NCBI RefSeq assembly: GCF_001429625.1
Contig: NZ_LMSU01000001.1
Span: 625,498 to 689,497 of the forward strand
Direction of reading: 5' to 3'
Source: Nocardioides sp. Soil805
GTDB taxonomy: Bacteria; Actinomycetota; Actinomycetes; Propionibacteriales; Nocardioidaceae
Length of the DNA: 64,000 nucleotides
This document shows positions 51,694 through 64,000 of the stretch, in pieces (position 1 is the first letter of the stretch; every line of letters begins with the position of its first letter). The notes below the pieces were generated by a model. That model had not been told where the DNA came from. It saw only the letters and a program-made list of their open reading frames with translations, and searched no databases. The translations under genes were made by a program, and so were the position numbers.

Positions 51694-53183
51694 TCAGGTG
51701 AGCTTCTCCAGGATGAGCTCGCGCACACGCCCGGCGTCGGCCTGCCCGCGCATCTCCTTCATCACCGAGCCGATGAGCGCACCGGCGGCCGCGACCTTGC
51801 CGTCGCGGATCTTGTCGGCGACGTCCGGGTTGTCCGCGATCGCCTTGTCGACCGCCGCGCCGAGCGCACCGTCGTCGGAGACGATGGCCAGCCCACGCGC
51901 CTCGACGATCTGCTCGGGCGTGCCCTCGCCGGCGTACAGGCCCTCGAACACCTGGCGGGCCAGCTTGTCGTTGATGCTCCCCGCGTCGATGAGCCGCTGG
52001 ACGGCGACGACGTCGGCCGGGGTGACGCCGAGCGAGGCGATGTCGGTGCCGGTGTCGTTGGCGCGACGGGCCAGCTCGGAGAGCCACCACTTGCGCGCGA
52101 CCTGCGGGGCGGCACCGGCGGCGATGGTCTCCTCGACCAGGCCGAACGCCCCCGCGCCGACGGTGTCGCGCATCTCCAGGTCCGAGAAGCCCCACTCGCC
52201 CTGCAGCCGGGCCCGCTTCTGCGTCGGGTTCTCCGGCAGCGTGCCGCGCAGCTCCTCGACCCACTCCCGGCTCGGCGCCACCGGCACCAGGTCGGGCTCG
52301 GGGAAGTAGCGGTAGTCGTCGGCGTCGGACTTCACGCGGCCGCTGGTGGTCACGCCGGTGTCCTCGTGCCAGTGGCGCGTCTCCTGCAGGATCGAGCCGC
52401 CGCCGGAGAGGATCGCGGCGTGCCGCTGCATCTCGTAGCGCACGGCCCGCTCGACCGAGCGGAACGAGTTGACGTTCTTGGTCTCCGTGCGGGTCCCGAG
52501 GGTGCCGGTGCCCTTCGGCGCCAGGGACAGGTTGACGTCGGCGCGCAGGTTGCCCTGGTCCATCCGCGCCTCGGAGACGCCGAGGGCGACGATCAGCTCG
52601 CGGAGCTGCGCGACGTACGCCCGCGCCACGTCCGGGGCCCGCTCCCCCGCGCCCATGATCGGGCGGGTGACGATCTCGATGAGCGGGATGCCGGCACGGT
52701 TGTAGTCGACCAGCGAGTAGTCGGCACCGTGGATGCGGCCGGTGCTGCCGCCCACGTGCAGCGACTTGCCGGTGTCCTCCTCCATGTGCGCGCGCTCGAT
52801 CTCCACGCGGAAGGTCTCACCGTCCACCTCGACGTCCATCCAGCCGTCGAAGGCGATGGGCTCGTCGTACTGCGAGGTCTGGAAGTTCTTCGGCATGTCC
52901 GGGTAGAAGTAGTTCTTCCGGGCGAAGCGGCACCACTCGGCGATGTCGCAGTTGAGCGCGAGCCCGATCCGGATCGCCGACTCCACGGCCTTGCCGTTGA
53001 CGACCGGCATCGCGCCGGGCAGGCCCAGGCAGGTCGGGCAGGTGCCCGAGTTGGGCTCGCCGCCGAAGACGGCCGGGCAGCCGCAGAACATCTTGGACGC
53101 GGTGTTGAGCTCGACGTGGACCTCGAGGCCCAGCGCGGGGTCGAAGGCGGCCAGCACGTCGTCGTACGGCATCAGCGTGTCGG

Positions 53184-53187
<4 letters not shown>
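51694..53187 (-). CDS. gatB: Asp-tRNA(Asn)/Glu-tRNA(Gln) amidotransferase subunit B
   Basis: A 497-aa GatB/GatE protein: '[45 protein letters not shown]' with Zn-type cysteines, '[24 protein letters not shown]', '[10 protein letters not shown]', and a C-terminal YqeY-like tail (about 370-497). It binds misacylated tRNA and activates it for amidation with ammonia from GatA. ATG 53187 overlaps the gatA stop (ATGA). The mycobacterial-type insertion of pfkA between gatA and gatB is absent here. Confidence 0.97.
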
Positions 53188-54724
<1,537 letters not shown>

Positions 54725-54728
<4 letters not shown>

Positions 54729-55024
54729 TGCTCGTCCCCCAGGATCCTCGGCACGCTGAAGCGCTGCTGCTCGCTGGCGGGGGCGCCCGACAGCGCCTGC
54801 TCGGCCGTCAGGCCAGGCACCACCACGTCCTCGCGGAAGACGTTGGTCAGCGGCAGGGCGTGCGACGTCGGGGGGACGTCGTCGCCGGCCACGCCGTTGA
54901 TGGACGCGACGGACTCGAGGATCACGCTCAGCTGGGGGGCGAGGTGGTCGAGCTCGGCGTCGTCGAGGTCGATGCGGGCGAGGGTGGCCAGGTGGGCCAC
55001 CTCCTCGCGGGAAATCTCGGGCAT
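54725..55024 (-). CDS. gatC: Asp-tRNA(Asn)/Glu-tRNA(Gln) amidotransferase subunit C
   Basis: A 99-aa GatC: '[40 protein letters not shown]' at the start and the belt-like C-terminus '[37 protein letters not shown]'. It clamps GatA to GatB. ATG 55024 has AGGA 8 nt upstream. First gene of gatCAB; divergent from the sigma-factor gene with 78 bp between. Confidence 0.96.
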
Positions 55025-55102
55025 GGGCAGAATCCTAGGTCCGCCCAACCCGCGCGGCGCACGCGGCGTCTCTTGGGGTGACAACCCATCCCAGGAGGAC
55101 CG

Positions 55103-55633
55103 ATGGCTCGATCACCATCTGGCAGGACGCACGACGGGGACTTCACCGAGTTCGTGCAGGCCAGCTGGCCGGGGCTCTACCGCACCGCGTTCCTGCTCGT
55201 CGGCGACCGCCAGCTGGCCGAGGACCTCGCGCAGACCGCACTGGCCAAGACGTACGCCGCGTGGTCGCGCATCGAGGACCGGGCGGCGGCGCCCGCCTAC
55301 GCGAGGCGCACCCTGGTCAACACGGCCTCGTCCTGGTTCCGCACGAAGGGCTGGCGCAACGAGCTGCCGACCGACGACCTGCCGGACGCGTCGTACACGA
55401 GGGACCCCAGCACCCGGCCGGCGGTCGTCGACGCGCTGGGCCAGCTGCCGCCCCGTCAGCGCGCGGTCGTCGTCCTGCGCTACTACGAGGACCTCTCGGT
55501 CGCCGAGACCGCCGACGCGCTCGGCTGCTCGACCGGGACGGTCAAGAGCCAGACCTTCGAGGCCTTCGCCAAGCTGCGCGTGCTGCTGGGCGACGCCGTG
55601 ATCCCCGCGACCCTGGGAGCCCACCGTGACTGA
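55103..55633 (+). CDS. SigE-type (group IV) RNA polymerase sigma factor, 176 aa
   Basis: ECF sigma factor. Region 2 is at about 14-80 ('[44 protein letters not shown]') and region 4 at about 112-165 ('[49 protein letters not shown]'). This is the actinobacterial SigE/ECF41-unrelated group with 'VKSQ' in the recognition helix. GGAGG is 4 nt before the ATG. The next gene overlaps by 8 bp and encodes a membrane protein that may sense and restrain it. Confidence 0.93.
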   Translation: MARSPSGRTHDGDFTEFVQASWPGLYRTAFLLVGDRQLAEDLAQTALAKTYAAWSRIEDRAAAPAYARRTLVNTASSWFRTKGWRNELPTDDLPDASYTRDPSTRPAVVDALGQLPPRQRAVVVLRYYEDLSVAETADALGCSTGTVKSQTFEAFAKLRVLLGDAVIPATLGAHRD

Positions 55634-56864
55634 ACGACTTGCCGACCTGATGCGCGCCGAGGCCGACCTCCTCGACGTCCCCCCACCGCCCCTGGAGGAG
55701 ATCCTCGGCGCCGGCCGGGCCCAGCGTCGCCGCCGACGTGTCCTCCCGGTCCTCGGCACGGCCGCCGCCGCGCTCCTCGTGGGCGCCCTGGTGGTGGTGC
55801 CCGGGCTGCGGTCCGGGTCGTCGCCCGACGACGGGTCCGTGCCCGACGACGCCGCCGTCGCCGTCCACGAGCGGTCCGGCGCGAGCTTCACGAGCGCGCA
55901 GGCCGCGGCGGCCGCGCTCGCCTACTCCCGGGGCGGCGCCTTCGCGGTCGGCTCCACCGTCTACCTCGGAGACACCGACCACCGGGTGGAGATCGGCGAT
56001 CCCGCCGTACGGGGCCTCTACTACACCTCGGCCGGCGTGCTGGTCCGGCACGGCAAGGACTACGCCATGGACGGCTCGAGCCGCGACGGCTACTCCCTGG
56101 TCGGCACCGACGGCAGCGTGACCGGGCTCGACCTGCACATGGGTGACGTCTCGCCGTCCACGGACCCGGGCCAGCCCTACCTCGCCTACGCCCGTCCCGC
56201 GTCCGGCGACTGGGAGGTGGTGGTGCTCGACCTGCGCTCCGGCGAGCCCGCCGCCACGGTCCCGGTCGGCGGGGCGTTCACGTGGGGCGGCTGGGACGCC
56301 CCGCCCGTGGCGCTGGTCGGCGACCACGTGTACGTCGGGCTCGACGACGCGACGGTGCGGGTGGACTGGCGCTCCGGCGAGGCGACGACCACGCCCCTGC
56401 CCTCGTCCACCTATCCGGCGATCGAGGCCGACCGCTACCTCCAGATCGACTACCACTCCTCGGCGGACGGCTCGCGGATGCAGTCGAGCGTGCAGGTGCG
56501 CGACGCCCTGTCCGGGGAGACCCTGCTGGACCTGCCCGACGTGGGTGACCGGTGGGCGTCGCTGTCGCCCGACGGCGAGCACGTGCTCGTCCTGCCCTTC
56601 ATGCCGGTCGACGGCGAGGGCCAGATCGGCCGGTTGGGCGGCGCCGTGCTCCACTCCGTCGACACCGGCGAGGAGATGCCCCTGCCCCCCTCGCCGGTGG
56701 GCGGCTACGGCTGGACGCCCGACGGCCTGGTCTTCAGCGTGGCCGGCGACTCGGTGACCCTCTGCGACCCGGAGCGGAGCAGCTGCTCCACGACCCCGCT
56801 GCCGTCCGGTCCGAGCACCGAGGACGGCACCCTGCGGCTGGGCGGCATGGTCAACGAGTCCTGA
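55626..56864 (+). CDS. Membrane-anchored propeller-like protein, possible anti-sigma partner, 412 aa
   Basis: A short cytoplasmic N-terminus (1-40: 'LADLMRAEADLLDVPPPPLEEILGAGRAQRRRRR') is followed by one helix (about 40-60) and a large outside domain with repeated 'V-x-L-x-D-x-x-S-G' and 'S-P-D-G-E-H-V-L-V' strands, suggesting a WD40/TolB-like propeller. There is no zinc-binding HxxxCxxC anti-sigma motif. The 8-bp overlap with the sigma gene and its topology suggest a role in sigma control (inference). Similar pairs recur in Nocardioides-like genomes as I recall. Confidence 0.72.
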   Translation: MTERLADLMRAEADLLDVPPPPLEEILGAGRAQRRRRRVLPVLGTAAAALLVGALVVVPGLRSGSSPDDGSVPDDAAVAVHERSGASFTSAQAAAAALAYSRGGAFAVGSTVYLGDTDHRVEIGDPAVRGLYYTSAGVLVRHGKDYAMDGSSRDGYSLVGTDGSVTGLDLHMGDVSPSTDPGQPYLAYARPASGDWEVVVLDLRSGEPAATVPVGGAFTWGGWDAPPVALVGDHVYVGLDDATVRVDWRSGEATTTPLPSSTYPAIEADRYLQIDYHSSADGSRMQSSVQVRDALSGETLLDLPDVGDRWASLSPDGEHVLVLPFMPVDGEGQIGRLGGAVLHSVDTGEEMPLPPSPVGGYGWTPDGLVFSVAGDSVTLCDPERSSCSTTPLPSGPSTEDGTLRLGGMVNES

Positions 56865-56888
56865 CACGATCGGGCCGGCGGCGGCGAC

Positions 56889-58136
56889 TCAGCAGGAGCC
56901 GCGGCGCTCGATCAGCAGGCACGTGTCGTTGCCGCCCTTGGCGAAGGCGATGTCGAAGCCCTTGCCGCCGACGAGCAGGTCGGCACGGTTGGAGCCGGTG
57001 ATGACATCGGCGCCGCCACGGCCCTTGATGACCGCACGGTGCTCGGGGTTGGCGTCGATGATCTCGCCCTTGTCGAGCCCCTTGTAGAACGACTTGGTGT
57101 TGCCGGGCAGCACCACCTCGGTGAAGCTCTGGAACTTGCCCGTGAGCGCGACCGGCGCCAGCTTGGTGATCTTGGTGACGCCCTTGCGCTGGTCCATCCG
57201 CATGGTGGGCTCGGCCGCGGGGTTGGGGTAGGCCTGCATCCGCAGCTTGTCCTGGCCCGGGCCGCCGAGCACCTTGAAGCCCGTCTCCCCCGGCACCTGG
57301 ACGGTGACGGTGTCGCCGCCACTGCCGCCGTTGACCGAGAGCCGGTTGACCGAGGTGGAGCTGATGGCGTCGGCGTCGATGCCGCCGACCAGCGTGTCGT
57401 AGCCGGCCACGCTCTCGATGGTGTCCCGACCGCCGCCACCGTCCACGATGTCGGAGCCGGCGCTGTCGGCTCCGTCGGGCAGGAGGCGGTCGTCGCCGTC
57501 CTGGCCGTAGATCTGGTCGTCGCCGGCCAGCCCCACGATCACGTCGTCCTGGTAGGTCCCGCGGATCACGTCGTTGAAGGCCGTGCCGACGAAGCGCAGC
57601 GCCGACCCGGCGGCGACCACGATGGTGTCGGCGCCGTGCGCCCCGACCGTCGCGGGGCTGGTGCGCAGGTCGACGACCGCGGCCGCCGGGGCGTCGGCGT
57701 ACGTCACCGTGTCCGGGACGAAGTCGACGCCGGGTGAGGTGCGCCGGGCGTCGTAGCCCGGGTCGACGGAGTCGTTGCCGGCACCCGGATCGATGACGTC
57801 ACCCTCCTTGTGCAGCAGCCCGAACGCGTCGGTGTAGTAGCGGTCGGTGCCGCCGTCGATCGCGTCGTCGTCGGCGCCCCCGGAGATGCGGTCGGCGCCG
57901 TCCCCGCCGCAGATGACGTCGTTGCCGCCGAGGCCGCGGATCGTGTCGTTGCCGTCGCCGGCGGCGATCACGTCCCGTCGCTCGGTGCCGTTGATGGTGT
58001 TGGCCTTGGCGTTGCCGACGATCGTCGCCTTCAGCCCGCCGCAGGATGCGGCGGCGGCATCGGCGGCCGTCGTGGTGACGACGAGGCCCGGGACCAGCAG
58101 GCCGAGCGTGAGTGCGGCAGTCGGGACGAGACGCAT
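56889..58136 (-). CDS. Secreted RTX-like calcium-binding repeat protein, 415 aa
   Basis: The signal peptide (1-32) is followed by blocks of 'GxGNDxI' nonapeptide-type repeats ('VIAAGDGNDTIRGLGGNDVICGGDGADRISGGADDDAIDGG' near 55-95, more at 200-260 and 375-405). These form Ca-binding beta-rolls. Non-repeat segments between may hold their own fold. A cysteine pair lies at the very C-terminus ('DTCLLIERRGSC'). There is no lipase or toxin domain and no type I secretion genes nearby, so Sec export and a surface role are more likely. Confidence 0.85.
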   Translation of the reverse strand: MRLVPTAALTLGLLVPGLVVTTTAADAAAASCGGLKATIVGNAKANTINGTERRDVIAAGDGNDTIRGLGGNDVICGGDGADRISGGADDDAIDGGTDRYYTDAFGLLHKEGDVIDPGAGNDSVDPGYDARRTSPGVDFVPDTVTYADAPAAAVVDLRTSPATVGAHGADTIVVAAGSALRFVGTAFNDVIRGTYQDDVIVGLAGDDQIYGQDGDDRLLPDGADSAGSDIVDGGGGRDTIESVAGYDTLVGGIDADAISSTSVNRLSVNGGSGGDTVTVQVPGETGFKVLGGPGQDKLRMQAYPNPAAEPTMRMDQRKGVTKITKLAPVALTGKFQSFTEVVLPGNTKSFYKGLDKGEIIDANPEHRAVIKGRGGADVITGSNRADLLVGGKGFDIAFAKGGNDTCLLIERRGSC

Positions 58137-58206
58137 GTGGGACCCCCAGAGAAAGTGGTGTACCCCTGCTTACTACCGCCCGGTCACGGTCGTAAACGTC
58201 TGCTGC

Positions 58207-61128
<2,922 letters not shown>

Positions 61129-61156
61129 CCCGCAGACTCGACCCAGAAGGAACACC

Positions 61157-62782
61157 ATGTCCGACAAGACCCAGGCCCCGGAGGCCGTCGAGGTCACCCC
61201 GCAGGAGCACAAGCGGCTCCGGTGGGCACTGATCCTCATCTCCCTGGCCCAGCTGATGGTGGTGCTCGACTCCACCATCGCCAACATCGCCCTGCCCTTC
61301 ATCGGTGCCGACCTGGACATCGACCAGGCCAACCTGCAGTGGATCGTGACCGGCTACGCGCTCACCTTCGGCGGCTTCCTGCTGCTCGGTGGACGACTCG
61401 CCGACCTCTACGGCCGCCGCCGGATCTTCATGATCGGCGTGCTCGTCTTCGCGCTCGCCTCGCTCCTCGGCGGCATCGCCCAGAACGAGGCCATGCTGCT
61501 CTCGGCCCGTGCCTTCCAGGGCACCGGTGCCGCGATGGCCTCCCCCGCCGCCCTGGCGCTCATCACCACGACCTTCCCCGCCGGCAAGGAGCGCAACCGC
61601 GCCTTCGCCGTGTACGCCGCGATGGCCGGCGTCGGTGCGGCCGTCGGCCTCATCCTCGGCGGCTGGCTCACCGGCCTCGACAGCCCGCTGGGCATCGCCG
61701 GCTGGCGCTACACCTTCCTGATCGTCGTGCCGATCGGCGTGTTCGCCGCGGTGCTCGCCCCCCGCTACTTCGACGAGTCCGAGCGCCACAGCGGTTGGCT
61801 CGACGTGCCGGGCGCCATCACCGGCACTGGCGGACTGCTCGCCATCGTCTACGGCCTCTCGCTGGCCGGCCAGGAGGCGCACGGCTTCGGCGACTCCACC
61901 ACGATCACCAGCCTGGCGATCGGCGTCGTGCTGCTCGGCGTCTTCCTGCTGGTCGAGTCGCGCGTGGAGCACCCGCTCATGCCGTTCCGGATCTTCAAGA
62001 GCAAGAACCGGGCCACCGCGTTCGCCGTCATGATGATCGTCCCGGCCGCGATGTTCGCGATGTTCTTCTTCCTGTCGCTGTTCATCCAGCAGGTCGTGGG
62101 CTACTCCCCGCTGCACACCGGCGTGGCGTTCCTGCCGTTCTCGATCGCGATGATCATCTCGGCCACCGCGGCCTCCAAGCTCATCAGTCACGTCGACCCG
62201 CGCTTCCTGTCGGGCATCGGCACGCTGCTCTCGGCCGCGGCGCTCTACGGCTTCAGCCGGATCACGGTGCCCGAGGACCCGGCCTCCATCCTGGGCTCGC
62301 TGCCCGCCGCGATGGGCGGTCAGGGCGTCCCGATCGGCGACGGGGTCAACTACTGGACGCAGATCCTGCCGTTCATCGTGCTGATGGCCTTCGGCATGGG
62401 GCTCAACTTCGTGCCGCTCACCCTGGTCGCCGTGCACCACCTGCGGGCCCAGGACACCGGCATCGGCTCCGGCGTGCTCAACACGATGCAGCAGGTCGGC
62501 GGCGCGCTCGGCCTCGCCACCCTCAGCACCGTGTCGCTGCACTTCGCCCAGTCCCGCGCCGACGAGATCGCACCGTCGATCGCGGCGGCGGCACCCGGCA
62601 TGGACCAGGCCGCGCTGTCCCAGCTGGCCAGCCTCGGGGCGTTCACCGAGGGCGCGACCATGGCCTTCTTCACCGGCGCGATCATGATGCTGGCGGCCTC
62701 GGCGATCGTGTGGATCTTCCTCGACGTCAAGCACGAGGAGCTCGCCACCGAGAACGCCCCCGAGGGCGTCCACGTCGGCTGA
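61157..62782 (+). CDS. DHA2-family (14-helix) MFS drug exporter, 541 aa
   Basis: EmrB/QacA-type MFS protein. Motif D1 is 'VLDSTIANIALPFIGADL' (about 36-53), motif A is 'GGRLADLYGRRRIFMIG', motif C is in 'GVGAAVGLILGGWLTG', and fourteen hydrophobic stretches are countable. 'LDSTIANIALP' is the typical DHA2 opening. AGAAGGA lies 6-7 nt before the ATG. It is coupled to the upstream TetR gene. Probable substrates are hydrophobic or cationic compounds. Confidence 0.92.
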   Translation: MSDKTQAPEAVEVTPQEHKRLRWALILISLAQLMVVLDSTIANIALPFIGADLDIDQANLQWIVTGYALTFGGFLLLGGRLADLYGRRRIFMIGVLVFALASLLGGIAQNEAMLLSARAFQGTGAAMASPAALALITTTFPAGKERNRAFAVYAAMAGVGAAVGLILGGWLTGLDSPLGIAGWRYTFLIVVPIGVFAAVLAPRYFDESERHSGWLDVPGAITGTGGLLAIVYGLSLAGQEAHGFGDSTTITSLAIGVVLLGVFLLVESRVEHPLMPFRIFKSKNRATAFAVMMIVPAAMFAMFFFLSLFIQQVVGYSPLHTGVAFLPFSIAMIISATAASKLISHVDPRFLSGIGTLLSAAALYGFSRITVPEDPASILGSLPAAMGGQGVPIGDGVNYWTQILPFIVLMAFGMGLNFVPLTLVAVHHLRAQDTGIGSGVLNTMQQVGGALGLATLSTVSLHFAQSRADEIAPSIAAAAPGMDQAALSQLASLGAFTEGATMAFFTGAIMMLAASAIVWIFLDVKHEELATENAPEGVHVG

Positions 62783-62874
62783 TCGTCGTACCAGCCCCGA
62801 CCCGTCCGCGCGCCGCGGGCGGGTCGGTGCCGTTCCACCCCCATCCGTCCCCGCCGTCGCACCGAAGGAGTCCC

Positions 62875-63495
62875 GTGAGCGAGCAGCTGCTGACGAGGTA
62901 CGACGCCCCCGGGCGTCCCGACGCCCTGGTCCTGATGCTGCACGGCGGCAAGCCGCGCTCGCGGCAGCCGGTCGACGGCCGCAGCGCCTCGTGGCGCCGG
63001 TCGCTGTGGATGCAGCGCACGATCGCGATGCGGGCCCACCGCGCGGGCACCGGGATCTGGCTGCTGCGCTACCGCGAGCGCGGCTGGAACGGCGGCGCCG
63101 ACCGGGTCGACGACGCCCGCTGGGCCCTGGACCGCGTGCGCCGCGCGCACGGCGACGTGCCGGTCGTGCTGCTGGGCCACTCGATGGGGGCCCGGGTCGC
63201 CGTCCACGTGGCCGACGACCCGTCGGTCGTCGGGGTGGTCGGGCTGGCCCCCTGGTGGTCGGCCGAGGACCCCGTCCACGCGCTGGCCGGTCGCTCCCTG
63301 GTGGCGGCGCACGGTCGCCGCGACCGGATCACGTCGTACGCCGAGACGGCCCGGTTCGTCGAGCGCGCCCGGGAGGTCGCCTCCGGCGTGGCCCTGCACG
63401 ACATGGGCGCGCTGGGGCACTACATGCTGACCGGCGTGGAGCGCTGGAACGACGAGGCCATCGACTCCTCGCTGGGCCTGCTCGCGCCCGCCTAG
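62875..63495 (+). CDS. Small alpha/beta-hydrolase (dienelactone-hydrolase-like), 206 aa
   Basis: 'LVLMLHGGKPRSRQPVDG' (oxyanion region), nucleophile elbow 'LLGHSMGARVAVHVA' with Ser about residue 102, acid in 'VAAHGRRDRITSYAETARF' and His in 'GALGHYMLTG'. This gives a compact complete fold. There is no signal peptide. GTG 62875 has GAAGGAG 4 nt upstream. Substrate unknown. A long hairpin follows the stop. Confidence 0.85.
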   Translation: MSEQLLTRYDAPGRPDALVLMLHGGKPRSRQPVDGRSASWRRSLWMQRTIAMRAHRAGTGIWLLRYRERGWNGGADRVDDARWALDRVRRAHGDVPVVLLGHSMGARVAVHVADDPSVVGVVGLAPWWSAEDPVHALAGRSLVAAHGRRDRITSYAETARFVERAREVASGVALHDMGALGHYMLTGVERWNDEAIDSSLGLLAPA

Positions 63496-63518
63496 GTCAC
63501 CCGGCCGCCCCGCCCCCG

Positions 63519-63583
63519 GGTAGTTGAGGACGATCTCGTCGGGGATCCCACCGATCCGCCCACCCAGATCGTCCCCCACTACC
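63519..63583. terminator. Long hairpin between convergent hydrolase and MetE-like genes
   Basis: Arms ggtagttgaggacgatct (63519-63536) and agatcgtcccccactacc (63566-63583) pair at 16 of 18 positions, with a 29-nt loop that contains the smaller palindrome gggatccc. It lies 10 bp before the MetE-like stop. Like the hairpins at 5617 and 19977, it joins two convergent genes and lacks a U-tract. Confidence 0.65.
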
Positions 63584-63592
63584 GCCAGCGGG

Positions 63593-64000
63593 TCACAGGT
63601 GGCCGGCGACGGTGCCGGAGAGGCGCAGCGCCTGACGCGCCCAGTCGTACGACGCCCCGGCCAGGCCGCAGGACGGCGTCACGACCAGCCGTCCCGACGC
63701 CTCCTCGTGGTCGAGGCCCAGCATGTCCAGCCAGCGCAGCACGCGCTCGGTGAGCGCCGTGTCGCCCGGGAGGGTGCCGGGGTCGGTCGAGGGGACGATG
63801 CCCAGCGCGACGGTCTCCCCCGCCTCGATGGCCTCCGCGAGGTGGTCGAGGTCATGGGGCCGCAGCACGTCGAGGTCGACGGACAGGCCGCGCGTCCCGG
63901 CACCGCGGACCAGCGACCAGGGCACGTCGGGCGCGCACGAGTGCACCCACGGCTCGGCACCGGACTCGGTGATCGCGGTCAGCACCCACTCCAGGGCGGC
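63593..64000 (-). CDS. Cobalamin-independent methionine synthase-like protein, C-terminal part (cut by window edge)
   Basis: The last 135 codons are in the window and the frame stays open to base 64000. 'EPWVHSCAPDVPWSLVRGAGTRGLSVDLDVL', 'DHLAEAIEAGETVALGIVPST' and 'SGRLVVTPSCGLAGASYDWARQALRLS' match the C-terminal Zn-binding half of MetE-like barrels ('H-x-C', 'T-x-x-C-G-L'). In actinobacteria a short MetE-like protein of about 330 aa is encoded next to ligA (Rv3015c in M. tuberculosis). It may be a dedicated methyltransferase rather than full MetE. Confidence 0.8.
   Translation of the reverse strand, partial: AALEWVLTAITESGAEPWVHSCAPDVPWSLVRGAGTRGLSVDLDVLRPHDLDHLAEAIEAGETVALGIVPSTDPGTLPGDTALTERVLRWLDMLGLDHEEASGRLVVTPSCGLAGASYDWARQALRLSGTVAGHL

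Overview
The window is chromosomal DNA from a very GC-rich actinobacterium. The best fit is Nocardioides or a close relative in Nocardioidaceae. The basis is the GC content, frequent GTG starts, 4-bp ATGA/GTGA overlaps, and the synteny of a MetE-like gene, ligA and gatCAB with a branched-chain amino acid (BCAA) gene cluster. I see no tRNA or rRNA gene, CRISPR array, insertion sequence or prophage. Almost all of it reads as core or near-core chromosome.

Layout. 1-3.6 kb: PLP decarboxylase 5' end, SnoaL-like protein, conserved hypothetical, sulfotransferase, pentapeptide-repeat protein. 3-5.6 kb: a BioQ-like TetR repressor divergent from bioYMN (ECF biotin uptake), with two operator-like repeats between them. 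5.6-9.1 kb: VOC protein, amidase, FMN reductase divergent from a TetR gene, small membrane protein. 9.1-17.1 kb: cimA behind an Ile-codon leader and terminator; FUSC membrane protein; membrane Ser/Thr kinase; a decayed adenylate-forming protein; ilvE and leuB, with a 45-aa ORF and a possible leader peptide upstream. 17-27 kb: methyltransferase, YczE/MocR pair, serA, CGNR protein and MFS exporter, SDR and NCS1 permease, YdeI-like protein, DsbA/FrnE protein. 27-31 kb: ilvBNC with a classical attenuator (leader peptide with Ile-Leu-Val). 31-45.6 kb: pterin dehydratase-VOC fusion, VOC, CAP-domain protein, kynureninase, a secreted protein, ilvD, small regulators, BNR-repeat protein/PadR/EamA, PhoD phosphatase, hydrolase, sugar dehydrogenase-like lipoprotein.

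45.6-51.7 kb is the most interesting block. A cobalamin riboswitch is followed on the minus strand by five tightly packed genes: a secreted alpha/alpha-toroid protein, a membrane-anchored protein with a DUF4430-like domain, an ECF T component, a double ATPase and an S component. The first two resemble the two halves of vertebrate transcobalamin/intrinsic factor, split into separate genes. I read the operon as a surface B12 capture-and-import system.

51.7-64 kb: gatB, gatA, gatC; a SigE-type sigma factor with a membrane-anchored propeller-like protein; a secreted RTX-like protein; ligA; a TetR/DHA2-exporter pair; a small hydrolase; and a MetE-like gene running off the right edge.

Eight BCAA or serine genes (cimA, ilvE, leuB, serA, ilvC, ilvN, ilvB, ilvD) all lie on the minus strand. 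Two have clear transcription attenuators and leuB has a weaker candidate. Convergent gene ends either overlap by 11-27 bp, lie 13-24 bp apart, or are separated by long hairpins without U-tracts.
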